Source: Acaryochloris sp. IP29b_bin.148 (GTDB lineage: Bacteria; Cyanobacteriota; Cyanobacteriia; Thermosynechococcales; Thermosynechococcaceae). From it: 32,740 nt of DNA. A program made the position numbers and the translations under genes. This document shows positions 1 through 8,056 of the stretch, one piece after another. Below the pieces are notes generated by a model. It ran no database searches. It was not told the origin of the DNA and saw only the letters and a list, made by a program, of their open reading frames with translations. The DNA lies in assembly GCF_028285565.1 (NCBI RefSeq), contig NZ_JANQOY010000203.1, positions 1-32,740 of the forward strand. Direction: 5' to 3'. How positions within the stretch are numbered: position 1 is the stretch's first letter; each line of letters starts with the position of its first letter.

Positions 1-111
1 TCTTGAGTCATGGTGTATTCTCTCTGTACGTTTGCTTGTCCAGAAGGATACGCCTTTTTTTATCTACGGCCTCATACACCAGAAATACTTATAACTCACG
101 GCAAGTGTGTG

Positions 112-306
112 GTGAGCAAGAGAGAGACCCAAGGCTTTCAGGTATTGCCCAAACGCTAGGTTGTTGAACGATGTTTTGGCTGGCTGAATCGCTATCGTCA
201 TTTGGGGAAGGACTACGAACTCTATCCAGAAACGAGTGAAACCATGATTTATGGCTGTTTTATTCGACTGCTCACACATCGATTAGCAACTTTAGTGTCT
301 GTTTAG
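112..306 (+). pseudogene. IS5-family transposase C-terminal relic
   Basis: Reading the plus strand in the frame of position 112 gives FQVLPKR, a stop (TAG at 157-159), then [20 protein letters not shown] and a tail ending in LATLVSV before the stop at 304-306. The pattern WVVER-F-WL-R-R-L-KDYE followed by PETSE-MIY is the C-terminal signature of IS5-type DDE transposases and includes the last catalytic glutamate. The internal TAG sits exactly where the family has the TGG tryptophan of RWVVER, so it looks like a point mutation. The N-terminal two thirds are absent or lie outside the window. A minus-strand ORF over 64-279 is its shadow. The exact start of homology is uncertain. Confidence 0.75.
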
Positions 307-420
307 GAATCAGCTCTTAGAGGCGAAAGCTGTATCCATAAAGTCTTTAGCCATTTTTATGCTTGATTTTAGTTGCCTTTCAATTAGATTTAAATATTTT
401 CGAAATCTTCTTAAATCGAC

Positions 421-3081
421 TCAGTGAACTTGAAGGAACTGGGGGTTATTATAAAAAAATAATTCAGCTTCCTTAGCACATAAAGGTTGAGAGAAATAGT
501 TGCCCTGAGCTTTCTGACAGGATAACTCCACCAGATAGTTGAGTTGTTGCTGAGATTCAACTCCCTCGGAAATGGCATCCATTTCTAACAGATCGGCAAG
601 ATGAATAATCGTTTCAATAATTTCTTGGTTCCCTCCTTGAGCACCAATTCGAGCAATAAAAGATTGATCAATTTTGATAGTGTTGAATGGAAATAGATGG
701 AGGTAACTGAGACTGGAATAGCCTGTTCCGAAATCATCAACACAAAGTTGGATACCTCTTGCTTTTAGATGATTCAAAATTACGTTTAATTCAATCACAT
801 TTTCCATCAAAATACTTTCAGTCAGTTCTATCGATAATTGATGACCCTGTAATCCTGACTGGGCTAAGGCTTGATCAATTTTAGGGAGCAGATTCGGATC
901 TATGAGCTGCTTAATCGACATGTTCACACTCATCGTGTAGGGAATCGTAGACGGGTACCTTAGTAACCAGGCTGCCATCTGCTGGCAAGCAGTTTGCAAA
1001 ATCCATTCTCCTAGAGGCACAATCAACCCTGTTTCTTCGGCAACGGGGATAAACTCCAACGGCGAGATAAATCCCCGCTCTGGATGAAGCCAACGTCCTA
1101 AGGCTTCGAACCCAACTAATTTGTCGGTTTGGATATTAATAATGGGCTGATAAAACACCTGGAGTTGATTGAGGGGTAAGGCTTGGCGCAAATCATTTTC
1201 TAATTGAAGCCGTTCCATAGCTTGCGTGTGCATACGCTCATTAAAAATCTCAAAACAAGCTTTCCCTCGACTTTTCGCCCGATACATAGCGATATCTGCA
1301 TCTCTAAGAATATCTGTCCCGTGTGTATAGTCTGGGGAACTGAAAGCAATACCAATACTAGCTGAGGTAAAGATTTGCCGATTACCCAAATCAAAGGGAG
1401 AGTTCAATTCTTGTATAATCCGGTCAGCAACTCGCATTGCATCATTGATATCTTCAATGGGCTCTAAAAGAATGACAAACTCATCTCCTCCTTGCCGAGC
1501 AACAATATCAGTGGCTCTCACTAGACAATGAAGCTGATGTGCGATCGCAGCCAATAACTGGTCTCCCACTTGATGACCGAGACTGTCATTGACGACCTTA
1601 AAGCGATCTAAATCAATAAACAGCACTGCAAATAAATAGTCGGGATGACGCTGCACTTGCTGAACAGCTCTTTCCAATTGCTCCATGAAAAAGGCACGGT
1701 TGGGAAATCCCGTCAAAGGATCGTGAAATGCCAAATGTTTAAACTGCTCTTCAGCCCGTTGTCGCTCAACAATCTCGTTCTTTAACGCAAGATTGGCAGC
1801 TTCCAAATCTGAAAAAGTGGCTTGTAGCTTTTGGGTCATGCGATTAAAGGAGCGCTGTAGAACACCAATTTCCCGAAACCCTTTGACAGAAAAGATTTGA
1901 TCAAATTTTCCAGATGAGATCGCTTGACTAGCTTGGCTGAGGTGCAGAATAGGTTTAGCTATCCAGCTTGCAGTGCAAATTCCCAAGTATGTGGCACAAA
2001 CTACAGCTAACAAACAAAGTACAACCGTTGTTCGGGTGTTGGCATCTATCTGAGCCATAAAGCTTGATTCAGGAATCACCAGAACGCTCAGCCAGTTCAA
2101 TCCATGCTGATCCTGCAAAGGCATTACTTGTAAAAAATATCGCTGGCCCTTGATCGAGACTCGAGTTTGGTATCTAGCACTAATTTTGTGCAGCCCACCT
2201 TCTTTTTCTGCAAGATAAGCAGCAGTCGCCTGTACGATATCATCTTCGCTGTGGATGGCCATCAAGCGGCTAGGATGATTATTATGCCAGACAAATGGCA
2301 ATTCATCTGATGAAGTCGCAACGATGTTGCCAGACCGTTCTAAAATAAAAGTCTTGCCAGATTCATTAAGTCTCACCCCTTTCAAGAAATCACTAATTTG
2401 AGCAAGAGTCAGATCAGTGGCTAAAATGCCTTGAAATTTTCCTTGAGCATCATAATAGGGCTGACCTAAAGTAATAGCTAACGTTGGTGGACTCACCCAA
2501 GTATAGATTTCTGTCCAGGCAGGTTTATCAGCCTGTTGAGGTACGATATACCACGGACGATGACGGGCATCAAAATTAGGGGCTGTTTTCAGATGCTGTT
2601 TGCGATTTCCGTGAGAATCAATACTGTAGGTCAGCAGTGTTCCGGTCGATTCTGTCACTTGGTACGTCAGGGAGCCATCATCATTTACAGCTAACCCTAC
2701 AAACTCACCTTGAGTATTACCAAATTGAATATAGCTAATTAGCTCAAAAACTTGGCTTTGTCGCCAGAAATGGTGTTCCATACTCTGGAGATCATTGAGT
2801 TTTAATTGCCCCATATCTAGGGCATCTTCATTGAGTTGATTCACATGATGAGGGGTCAACAGATATATACTGAGTCGTTCAGAAATTCGATCTCCCATTT
2901 CTGACATCAGCTGATTGGCTAAGTCTTCTATCGCTTTTTCTCCGTTACGCAGAGACAAATAGCCGACCAAACTCACAGAAACCAATAATTGCAGAACAAA
3001 GAGAACAATCAGAATAAAACGTAGTGGAGACTCTCGATTGAGTGGAAAACTAATCTTTTTCCAACTTTTTAGCTGTTCCAT
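421..3081 (-). CDS. Cache-HAMP-GGDEF-EAL cyclic-di-GMP signalling protein
   Basis: This 886-residue inner-membrane protein has a first membrane helix at about residues 20-44, a periplasmic Cache-type sensor domain, a second helix at about 350-375, a HAMP linker, a GGDEF domain and an EAL domain. GGDEF is intact near residue 530, and RATD lies five residues before it, matching the RxxD inhibitory site that binds c-di-GMP. The EAL domain starts near 655 (FEALGRW) and keeps the residues expected of an active phosphodiesterase: SVNMS, ELTES, DDFGTGYSSL, KID and EGVES. Both c-di-GMP synthesis and breakdown are therefore possible; which dominates cannot be read from sequence. The ligand of the sensor is unknown. 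It appears to be transcribed alone. Confidence 0.93.
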   Translation of the reverse strand: MEQLKSWKKISFPLNRESPLRFILIVLFVLQLLVSVSLVGYLSLRNGEKAIEDLANQLMSEMGDRISERLSIYLLTPHHVNQLNEDALDMGQLKLNDLQSMEHHFWRQSQVFELISYIQFGNTQGEFVGLAVNDDGSLTYQVTESTGTLLTYSIDSHGNRKQHLKTAPNFDARHRPWYIVPQQADKPAWTEIYTWVSPPTLAITLGQPYYDAQGKFQGILATDLTLAQISDFLKGVRLNESGKTFILERSGNIVATSSDELPFVWHNNHPSRLMAIHSEDDIVQATAAYLAEKEGGLHKISARYQTRVSIKGQRYFLQVMPLQDQHGLNWLSVLVIPESSFMAQIDANTRTTVVLCLLAVVCATYLGICTASWIAKPILHLSQASQAISSGKFDQIFSVKGFREIGVLQRSFNRMTQKLQATFSDLEAANLALKNEIVERQRAEEQFKHLAFHDPLTGFPNRAFFMEQLERAVQQVQRHPDYLFAVLFIDLDRFKVVNDSLGHQVGDQLLAAIAHQLHCLVRATDIVARQGGDEFVILLEPIEDINDAMRVADRIIQELNSPFDLGNRQIFTSASIGIAFSSPDYTHGTDILRDADIAMYRAKSRGKACFEIFNERMHTQAMERLQLENDLRQALPLNQLQVFYQPIINIQTDKLVGFEALGRWLHPERGFISPLEFIPVAEETGLIVPLGEWILQTACQQMAAWLLRYPSTIPYTMSVNMSIKQLIDPNLLPKIDQALAQSGLQGHQLSIELTESILMENVIELNVILNHLKARGIQLCVDDFGTGYSSLSYLHLFPFNTIKIDQSFIARIGAQGGNQEIIETIIHLADLLEMDAISEGVESQQQLNYLVELSCQKAQGNYFSQPLCAKEAELFFYNNPQFLQVH

Positions 3082-3262
3082 GCCATTTTTGCAAATCTTT
3101 TACTGCAATTTTTAGTAATTTAAATTACTAATTCGGCGGTTTCATTGTTATACCATCGATAATTATTCATCTGTCAGAGAAGGTGTAAATAAATAGAAAG
3201 CTTGTTGGGCTTAAGTGAACTCAAGCAAACAAAGGTTTACCAGGAAGCTTAAAGGTGAGTAA

Positions 3263-3421
3263 TCTCTCATTCTCCGTCAGCTCAATCGTCGCATTGGTGA
3301 CGTTGCTCCAGAGTTGCGATCGCAGCTTCAATCACTATCCTTGGATCAGATTGAAGCTCTGCTCAACTTCACGGAACCTGCTGATCTGGTGGACTGGTTG
3401 CAGGAGCATCACACCGATTAG
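3263..3421 (+). pseudogene. DUF4351 C-terminal relic
   Basis: One plus-strand frame, bounded by a TAA at 3260-3262 and a TAG at 3419-3421, encodes 52 residues. They include LILRQLNRRIGDVAPELRS, then LSLDQIEALLNF and ADLVDWLQEH. This matches the C-terminal helical DUF4351 module found at the end of many cyanobacterial Rpn/PD-(D/E)XK nuclease-like proteins. There is no start codon and the nuclease domain is absent, so this is a truncated remnant. A HIP1 palindrome (3316-3323) lies inside it. The family call rests on pattern memory and is fairly firm. Confidence 0.65.
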
Positions 3422-3576
3422 CAAGTACTCAACTCAATATGGCTTACTCTGGCAAAAATCTGGATTAAACCACAATATTAAAATCGCTATCTTCTTCGAG
3501 CAAATTTCAACTTAAAAAACAAGCAGGTTTTACAAAAACCTTAATAGGCTAACTGTTCATGTAAACTCCATCATCA

Positions 3577-3608
3577 GGGGCAATCGTATCAAAAGATACG
3601 ATTGCCCC
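3577..3608. terminator. Perfect 14-bp inverted repeat, possible terminator
   Basis: GGGGCAATCGTATC (3577-3590), loop AAAA, then its exact complement (3595-3608). On the plus strand TCCATTTT follows, a weak T-run. It could be an intrinsic terminator for transcripts crossing the relic region or a mobile-element end. Its perfect pairing is clear; its function is not. Confidence 0.45.
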
Positions 3609-3933
3609 TCCATTTTAATGATATTAATTTATAAAGCTAGTACCTAATTTAAGTAATAATTAAAAACAAACATCTTTTATTCATCACTTATTAGTTATTA
3701 GCTCTAAGACAAAACAATTTATATTTTTGCATCTAGGGTTTCAACTCAGCCTGAAAGCTGAGTGTGTGGTCCAAGAGATGCAGCCAGCCAAAGCCTAAAC
3801 ACGACCTACTCTGGTTCACAGAGGGATAAAAGCCCAGGAGAATTCTGTTGACCTTTACCTTGGTCATCAATTTTCTTGGGCCTTTATTCACTGTTGAGTA
3901 TGGGGTTTCGATATTTATTCTGGAGATCAATCA

Positions 3934-5436
3934 ATGGAACATTCAGTTTTTTCCTGGGGGATTATTATATTTCTCCTAGGAACACTGGGTATAGGAGTCT
4001 GGGCTTCTCAGCAAATTAAAGGCGATAGCGTGAATTTTTTGGTGGCTGGAAGAGGGCTAGCATTGCCATTAGCTGCCGCTACTCTAATGGCACAATCTGT
4101 AGACTCTAATGCCACATTGGGTAATACCGATTTATCCGCAGAATTTGGCTTTTGGGCTGGAGCTGCCTTGCCTATTGGGTTATCTCTATGTCTGTTCTTA
4201 ACCGGAACTTTTTTGGCTAAACCGATGAATCGTATGGGGTTAATTACCATCCCCGATTTCTATCGAGTTAAGTATGGCAGACGAGTAGAACTCATGGCTT
4301 CTTGCATTATGTCTATTAGTTTTTCGTTTCTCCTGGCAGGTAATCTCGTTGCTGGTGGTTTCATGTTCCAGACATTTTTAGGTACGAGCTACGTTGGGGG
4401 TATTACTTTGCTAGCAGCTCTGGTTTTTGCCTATACCGTCTCTGGGGGGCTCTTCGCTGTGGCATATACGGATGCAATGCAAATCTTGATTGCCTTGGTG
4501 GGTGCTTTGGGTTTGCTCGCATTTGTACTGGTTAACTTTAGCTTAGATATCGTTCCAGGGACTGGCCCTCTAGCCCTGGAACAATTGACTTCAATTGGTT
4601 CAGGCGCAGCTGTTAATTGGGCTAGCCTTTTGGCATTAGGGTTCGGCAATATGGTCGCGATAGATTTTATGGCCCGAATTTTTGCAGCAGAAAGTCCAGA
4701 AACAGCTAGAAGAGCCTGTTATGTTGCCTCTGCTGGTACTTTAATTGTGGGTATTCCCTTTTCAGTCATTGCTTTGTCAGCTAACAGTATTCTTGAAGGG
4801 GCTAATGTGGTAGCTGATGGTCCGATATTATTTGCTCTACTGCAAAATGTGGTGCCGCCAGCGTTGGGATTACTGGTTCTAGTGGCTATTTTGTCAGCAT
4901 CTCTCTCCACTGCGGATGGTGCAATACTGGGTACCTCTTCGGTCTTAGCTCACAATGTATTTGGAATTCATCAGGGCGCTGCTCATGGACGCGGTGGCGG
5001 TGATCGCCTCCTCTTAGTAACTCGACTAATGTCACTTGTGATCACTCTGCTGGGTGTGTTCTTGGGGCTACGAGTACCACAGACAGGCGTGCTGTTGTTG
5101 CTAGGATTCGATTTGGGGTTCGCAGGCCTAGTCGTGCCTCTGTTAGGTGGTTTATTTTGGTCTTACTCCACTCGTCAAGGAGCTTTAGCCTGTGTCTTTG
5201 CAGGCTCGATCACCAGGCTAGTTCTTTTCTCTTTGATGCCAACCATGTTTGGTATTGAGAATACGCTGTTTCACATCCCCAATAGTCTCTTCACTAGCGA
5301 TTTTGACGGATTCCCAACTCTAATTAGTCCTGTAGTTGGCCTCATAGCATTTTTAGTGGTATCTAAACTCACCTACAAACCTATCCCGGTAAAACTAGAG
5401 AGAGTAAAACTGCGTGAGGGAGTGCGCACCCTATAA
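3934..5436 (+). CDS. Sodium:solute symporter (SSS family)
   Basis: The gene encodes a 500-residue, very hydrophobic integral membrane protein with about 13 predicted helices, the usual architecture and length of the SSS family. Family-like features are the N-terminal FLVAGRGLALPLAAATLMAQ segment, the region around residues 95-110 (MGLITIPDFYRVKYGRR), and the segment from AYTVSGGLFAVAYTDAMQ, which resembles the conserved SGG-A-TD-Q motif. It should import a solute with Na+; the substrate cannot be assigned. The ATG is preceded by GGAG about 10 bases upstream. No partner gene is adjacent, so it looks monocistronic. Confidence 0.9.
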   Translation: MEHSVFSWGIIIFLLGTLGIGVWASQQIKGDSVNFLVAGRGLALPLAAATLMAQSVDSNATLGNTDLSAEFGFWAGAALPIGLSLCLFLTGTFLAKPMNRMGLITIPDFYRVKYGRRVELMASCIMSISFSFLLAGNLVAGGFMFQTFLGTSYVGGITLLAALVFAYTVSGGLFAVAYTDAMQILIALVGALGLLAFVLVNFSLDIVPGTGPLALEQLTSIGSGAAVNWASLLALGFGNMVAIDFMARIFAAESPETARRACYVASAGTLIVGIPFSVIALSANSILEGANVVADGPILFALLQNVVPPALGLLVLVAILSASLSTADGAILGTSSVLAHNVFGIHQGAAHGRGGGDRLLLVTRLMSLVITLLGVFLGLRVPQTGVLLLLGFDLGFAGLVVPLLGGLFWSYSTRQGALACVFAGSITRLVLFSLMPTMFGIENTLFHIPNSLFTSDFDGFPTLISPVVGLIAFLVVSKLTYKPIPVKLERVKLREGVRTL

Positions 5437-5491
5437 ACTTAGCAATAGAAGGAATCTCCAAGAGTTGGCATAAAGCACCCAGATACCTCAC

Positions 5492-5558
5492 CCCCAGATC
5501 TGAGCCACCCGCCCCCGATCCAACTACACTCCCACTATCTCCTCAACCCGCTCAATGG
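5492..5558 (-). repeat. Degenerate C-terminal coding repeat, copy A
   Basis: On the minus strand this reads ERVEEIVGV, a stop, then LDRGRVAQIWG and a stop. It is closely similar to copy C (6311-6375) and shares with copies B and C the plus-strand core CCCGATCCA-NN-TACACTCC. A longer minus-strand frame entering it reads NELHPGETIERVEE, so it appears to be the decayed end of a protein-coding gene. The parent family was not recognised. Confidence 0.55.
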
Positions 5559-5614
5559 TTTCTCCTGGATGAAGCTCGTTTGAAGGGACATACCCCCTGC
5601 TAAAAGCTGCCTTT

Positions 5615-5821
5615 TTATAGCAAAAAGAGAATTGTTCCTATGAAAAGTATGGCGAAAGCTATCTTTCCGTGCCAACGTATCCGGCTTGATACCCCACTCT
5701 TAGCATCAATCCAACTAGGGAAAAATAGCATCCAAGTTTCGTTAGTTTCTTGATATGCCAGAAAGGACGCATACAGGCTGTATGCAAAACCAATAATCAG
5801 TAAAATGATTGATGCTTTCAT
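5615..5821 (-). CDS. Small two-helix membrane protein, unknown function
   Basis: The 68-residue ORF starts with ATG. It has a hydrophobic helix at about residues 4-22 (SIILLIIGFAYSLYASFLAY), a short middle segment with tryptophans and charged residues (about 23-50), and a second helix at 51-68 (IAFAILFIGTILFLL). No known family was recognised. No strong ribosome binding site is visible. It lies between two copies of a degenerate coding repeat, in a stretch rich in relics. The two-helix organisation makes it plausible as a real gene, but chance cannot be excluded. Confidence 0.5.
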   Translation of the reverse strand: MKASIILLIIGFAYSLYASFLAYQETNETWMLFFPSWIDAKSGVSSRIRWHGKIAFAILFIGTILFLL

Positions 5822-5840
5822 ATTCAGTAGTTGCTATCAA

Positions 5841-5896
5841 CCCCAGATCCAGGTTAGTCAATCCCGATCCAAGTACACTCCCAGGATTTTTTCAAC
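5841..5896 (-). repeat. Degenerate C-terminal coding repeat, copy B
   Basis: The minus strand reads LVEKILGVYLDRD, a stop, then LTWIWG and a stop. The central VYLDR part matches copies A and C; the rest has diverged. It begins inside the last codons of the adjacent 80-residue ORF but in a different frame, which suggests a frame change or fusion at the end of that gene. Confidence 0.5.
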
Positions 5897-6134
5897 TAGC
5901 CAAGAACTCTTCAAAATCATATGAAGCTTCAGATTGCTGAATCAATTGCTGCAGCTCTTCACATTCCATCCCTTGAATAGCAAGAGCTAGTCCAGCATGT
6001 ACCAGCCCTAACCTTTGTCGTGCGTCTGGGCTTAAGTCTTCAGAGGCTTGTTCTGCACATTCCAAGATACTCGCTGTCATGTTCAAGTTATCAAAGGTAA
6101 CTGCTAATGCTTCGGCCAACAAACTAGTTAACAT
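5892..6134 (-). CDS. Small helical protein, unknown function
   Basis: The 80-residue ORF starts with ATG and has no signal peptide or membrane helix. It is predicted to be mostly helical, with acidic runs such as EQASEDLSPDARQRLGLVHA and a C-terminus ending EEFLAS. Two cysteines are present, not arranged as a metal site. No family was recognised. Its stop codon overlaps repeat copy B, where another frame continues as VEKILGVYLDRD, so the C-terminus may have been altered by a frameshift. Confidence 0.5.
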   Translation of the reverse strand: MLTSLLAEALAVTFDNLNMTASILECAEQASEDLSPDARQRLGLVHAGLALAIQGMECEELQQLIQQSEASYDFEEFLAS

Positions 6135-6310
6135 GATTTCTGTACTTCGCTCCTGAGTTCCTCTATATCATCAGGCAAAGCCATTAGGAGTAAAACAGCG
6201 TTATCACCGATTTATATTGATTAGCATACAGAAATCTCTAGTCATTTCCCCTGATAGAGATATTACGTAGTTTATGGTCATTCATAAGCACTCACTTTAA
6301 ACTCTTTCAT

Positions 6311-6375
6311 CCCCAGCTCCGAGCCACCCGCTCCCGATCCAGGTACACTCCAACCATTTCCTCAATTCTCTCCAT
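6311..6375 (-). repeat. Degenerate C-terminal coding repeat, copy C
   Basis: This is the best-preserved copy. The minus strand reads MERIEEMVGVYLDRERVARS followed by WG and a stop, with no internal stop, and an open frame extends upstream to VIEVQLSEK. There is no gene upstream to which it belongs, so it is a stranded C-terminus. It lies in a 300-base gap (6135-6434) in which I see nothing else. Confidence 0.55.
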
Positions 6376-6434
6376 CTTCTCTGATAGTTGCACCTCGATA
6401 ACCTACAGGGTAAACAATTAAATTTTTATGTGAA

Positions 6435-6644
6435 TTGACGTATTTATTGGAATTTACATTGATAGAACCATTGATCAATATGTTTTTCATGCTTTCAATG
6501 GGTATTTCGTTGTTAATCAAAACCATTCACCGAACTTTCAACTGCGCTAAACACTATGGCTGGCTACTCGTCGTTGCTAGCTTACTAATGTTTTTTATCA
6601 GGCAAATAATTCTAAATAGCCAAATAATACATGAATGGGATTGA
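6435..6644 (+). CDS. Possible small membrane protein
   Basis: The ORF encodes up to 69 residues if it starts at TTG (6435); an ATG start at about 6480 would give 54. It has two hydrophobic stretches, about residues 11-28 and 43-60, separated by a basic segment (KTIHRTFNCAKHYG). No family was recognised and no clear ribosome binding site precedes either start. It may be a real small membrane protein or a chance frame in AT-rich DNA. Confidence 0.3.
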   Translation: MTYLLEFTLIEPLINMFFMLSMGISLLIKTIHRTFNCAKHYGWLLVVASLLMFFIRQIILNSQIIHEWD

Positions 6645-6716
6645 CTACTTCTGTCTGGAATAGTTACTTTTTTCATTGCAATTTACCTCGGACAAAAGGC
6701 GTAAATTAAATGGTAT

Positions 6717-6863
6717 ATGATAATTCATAGATTGCTAAACAGAGGAGCATTAGTCGCAAGCCCTGAGCAACTAGAAGATGTCAATATTAAGCTAAATCAA
6801 ACTGCTAAAGATCTAGTACTTCGACAATGGCCCTTATTTCCTTCCTCAGTCTTTATAGGCTAG
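6717..6863 (+). CDS. Short ORF, possible 5' part of a frameshifted gene
   Basis: The 48-codon frame starts at ATG 6717. It contains SPEQLEDVNIKLNQTAKDLV, an amphipathic helix, and ends RQWPLFPSSVFIG. Its last 12 codons overlap the following ORF in another frame. The hydrophilic helix followed by a membrane segment in the next frame suggests that both are pieces of one gene split by a single-base change near 6830-6860. This is inference only. Confidence 0.3.
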   Translation: MIIHRLLNRGALVASPEQLEDVNIKLNQTAKDLVLRQWPLFPSSVFIG

Positions 6864-7057
6864 ACAATTACAAATTAACCTTACTTGAGGTTATTGGAGG
6901 TTTTTTAGCAGGGTGGCTACTAGGCCGTTTAACTGCATATGGTAGACTGCCAATGATTTTAAAACAGAAAAATCTATCACTTAAAGCTGAGCCAGAACAT
7001 ATTGATCAAGTTTGTGGTTGGCAGCCATTGGAAGATTTTTTAAAATACCATGAATAA
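6827..7057 (+). CDS. Small single-helix membrane protein, unknown
   Basis: The 76-residue ORF has one clear membrane helix (about residues 17-36, LTLLEVIGGFLAGWLLGRLT), a basic segment after it, and a soluble acidic tail ending EDFLKYHE. It overlaps the 6717-6863 frame. No family was recognised. The ATG has no obvious ribosome binding site, which fits either translation coupled to the upstream frame or a frameshifted larger gene. Confidence 0.4.
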   Translation: MALISFLSLYRLDNYKLTLLEVIGGFLAGWLLGRLTAYGRLPMILKQKNLSLKAEPEHIDQVCGWQPLEDFLKYHE

Positions 7058-7217
7058 TGCAGGCTAAATTGATTCAGTTAGATTGTCAGAAGCAAAAGAA
7101 ATCAATGATTCCGTCATTTGTCCCCGCTGGGTACTTATATAAGGTGGGTGATTTTTAAGACGCCAATAAGGCCTTATTTTAGGGTAAAAGTATTATGTGG
7201 TTTTGCTGCACTCCTTG

Positions 7218-7931
7218 TTAGAAATTTATCTCAGATGCGCCAGCTTCAAAGTATCCAAAGCGTCTCTTCTTTTTAATTTCTGGAAGCCAATAGATAAAAC
7301 GTCTTGCCGCTTCTGCTGCTGTCATATGGGCATCGATACTACCCATACGCGTTTTGATTCTTCCTGGATGTACTGAGTACACAACAATCCCCTTATCTTT
7401 AAGCTCTCTATACATCCCGGCTGCAAACATATTTTGTGCGGCTTTTGCGATTCTAATCCCATAGGAAAGGGGTATGTCATCCAGTGCGCCTGAAGATACA
7501 TTGTGTATAGAGCCGACTCGACTGTTTATATTGACGATAGTCGCGTCGTTGCTTTTTTCTAAAAATTTTAGTGAGGCTTGCACACAACGGATTGCCCCAC
7601 AGCAATGAACATTAACTAGTTTCAAGACTTCATCTGTTGATATTTCATCTAAAAGAGGCCCTGCAGTGCCGCTAATACCCGCATTATTGATTAGCATTGA
7701 AAGAGAGTTGGAATGTCTTGATAACTCCTGGTCGATTGTTGCAATCACTGAGTCATCTGACACATCGCCAATGATAGGGTGAAACGTATCACTCAATTCA
7801 GACTGGAGCCGCTCTGCGTCCTGTCGGTTTCGTACTAACCCGAAGACAGTGATCTTTTGTTCAGCGTATTGTCTCGCAAGCTCATACCCAAATCCCTGGC
7901 CTACACCAGTAATTAAAATACGGTTTGACAT
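7218..7931 (-). CDS. Short-chain dehydrogenase/reductase-like protein
   Basis: At 237 residues this is a usual-length SDR with a Rossmann fold. The N-terminal cofactor loop is ITGVGQGFG (residues 6-14, TGxxxGxG type), DVSDDS marks the end of strand 4, INNAG is present near 85-90, and NSRVGS carries the usual catalytic serine. Where related C-factor-type SDRs have YxxxK, this protein has SYGIRIAKAAQNM: the lysine is present but isoleucine (ATT) occupies the expected tyrosine position, while a tyrosine lies two residues earlier. It may be inactive, altered in mechanism, or use the shifted tyrosine. The substrate is unknown, and it stands alone. Confidence 0.88.
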   Translation of the reverse strand: MSNRILITGVGQGFGYELARQYAEQKITVFGLVRNRQDAERLQSELSDTFHPIIGDVSDDSVIATIDQELSRHSNSLSMLINNAGISGTAGPLLDEISTDEVLKLVNVHCCGAIRCVQASLKFLEKSNDATIVNINSRVGSIHNVSSGALDDIPLSYGIRIAKAAQNMFAAGMYRELKDKGIVVYSVHPGRIKTRMGSIDAHMTAAEAARRFIYWLPEIKKKRRFGYFEAGASEINF

Positions 7932-8056
7932 TTCTTGAGTTCATTCCACAGTGTGCAAGTTTATGTTTCAGAATAAACAAGACTGACAGATGCCACTGCA
8001 TTTTCTACTCACAAAACATTGAATTCTAGTGCTGATTAGGACTGTGCCTTAGAAGA

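Larger units (their letters stand above)
3082..3933. other. 852-base gap with gene relic and inverted repeat
   Basis: This AT-rich stretch separates the divergent GGDEF-EAL and symporter genes. It holds a DUF4351 relic (3263-3421) and a perfect 14-bp inverted repeat (3577-3608), both listed separately. I see no complete gene. Open frames at 3255-3515 (plus) and 3733-3930 (minus) show no family resemblance; the first overlaps the relic in another frame. Promoters for both flanking genes must lie here, but I could not pick convincing elements. Confidence 0.6.

Noticed and set aside
64..279. 71-residue minus-strand ORF at the window start
   Set aside because: It is the reverse-strand shadow of the transposase relic, whose plus-strand reading matches a known family.
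3255..3515. 86-residue plus-strand ORF
   Set aside because: It overlaps the DUF4351 relic in another frame; the relic frame gives the recognisable protein.
3733..3930. 65-residue minus-strand ORF before the symporter
   Set aside because: No family resemblance, no ribosome binding site, and it covers the region where the symporter's promoter and leader should lie.
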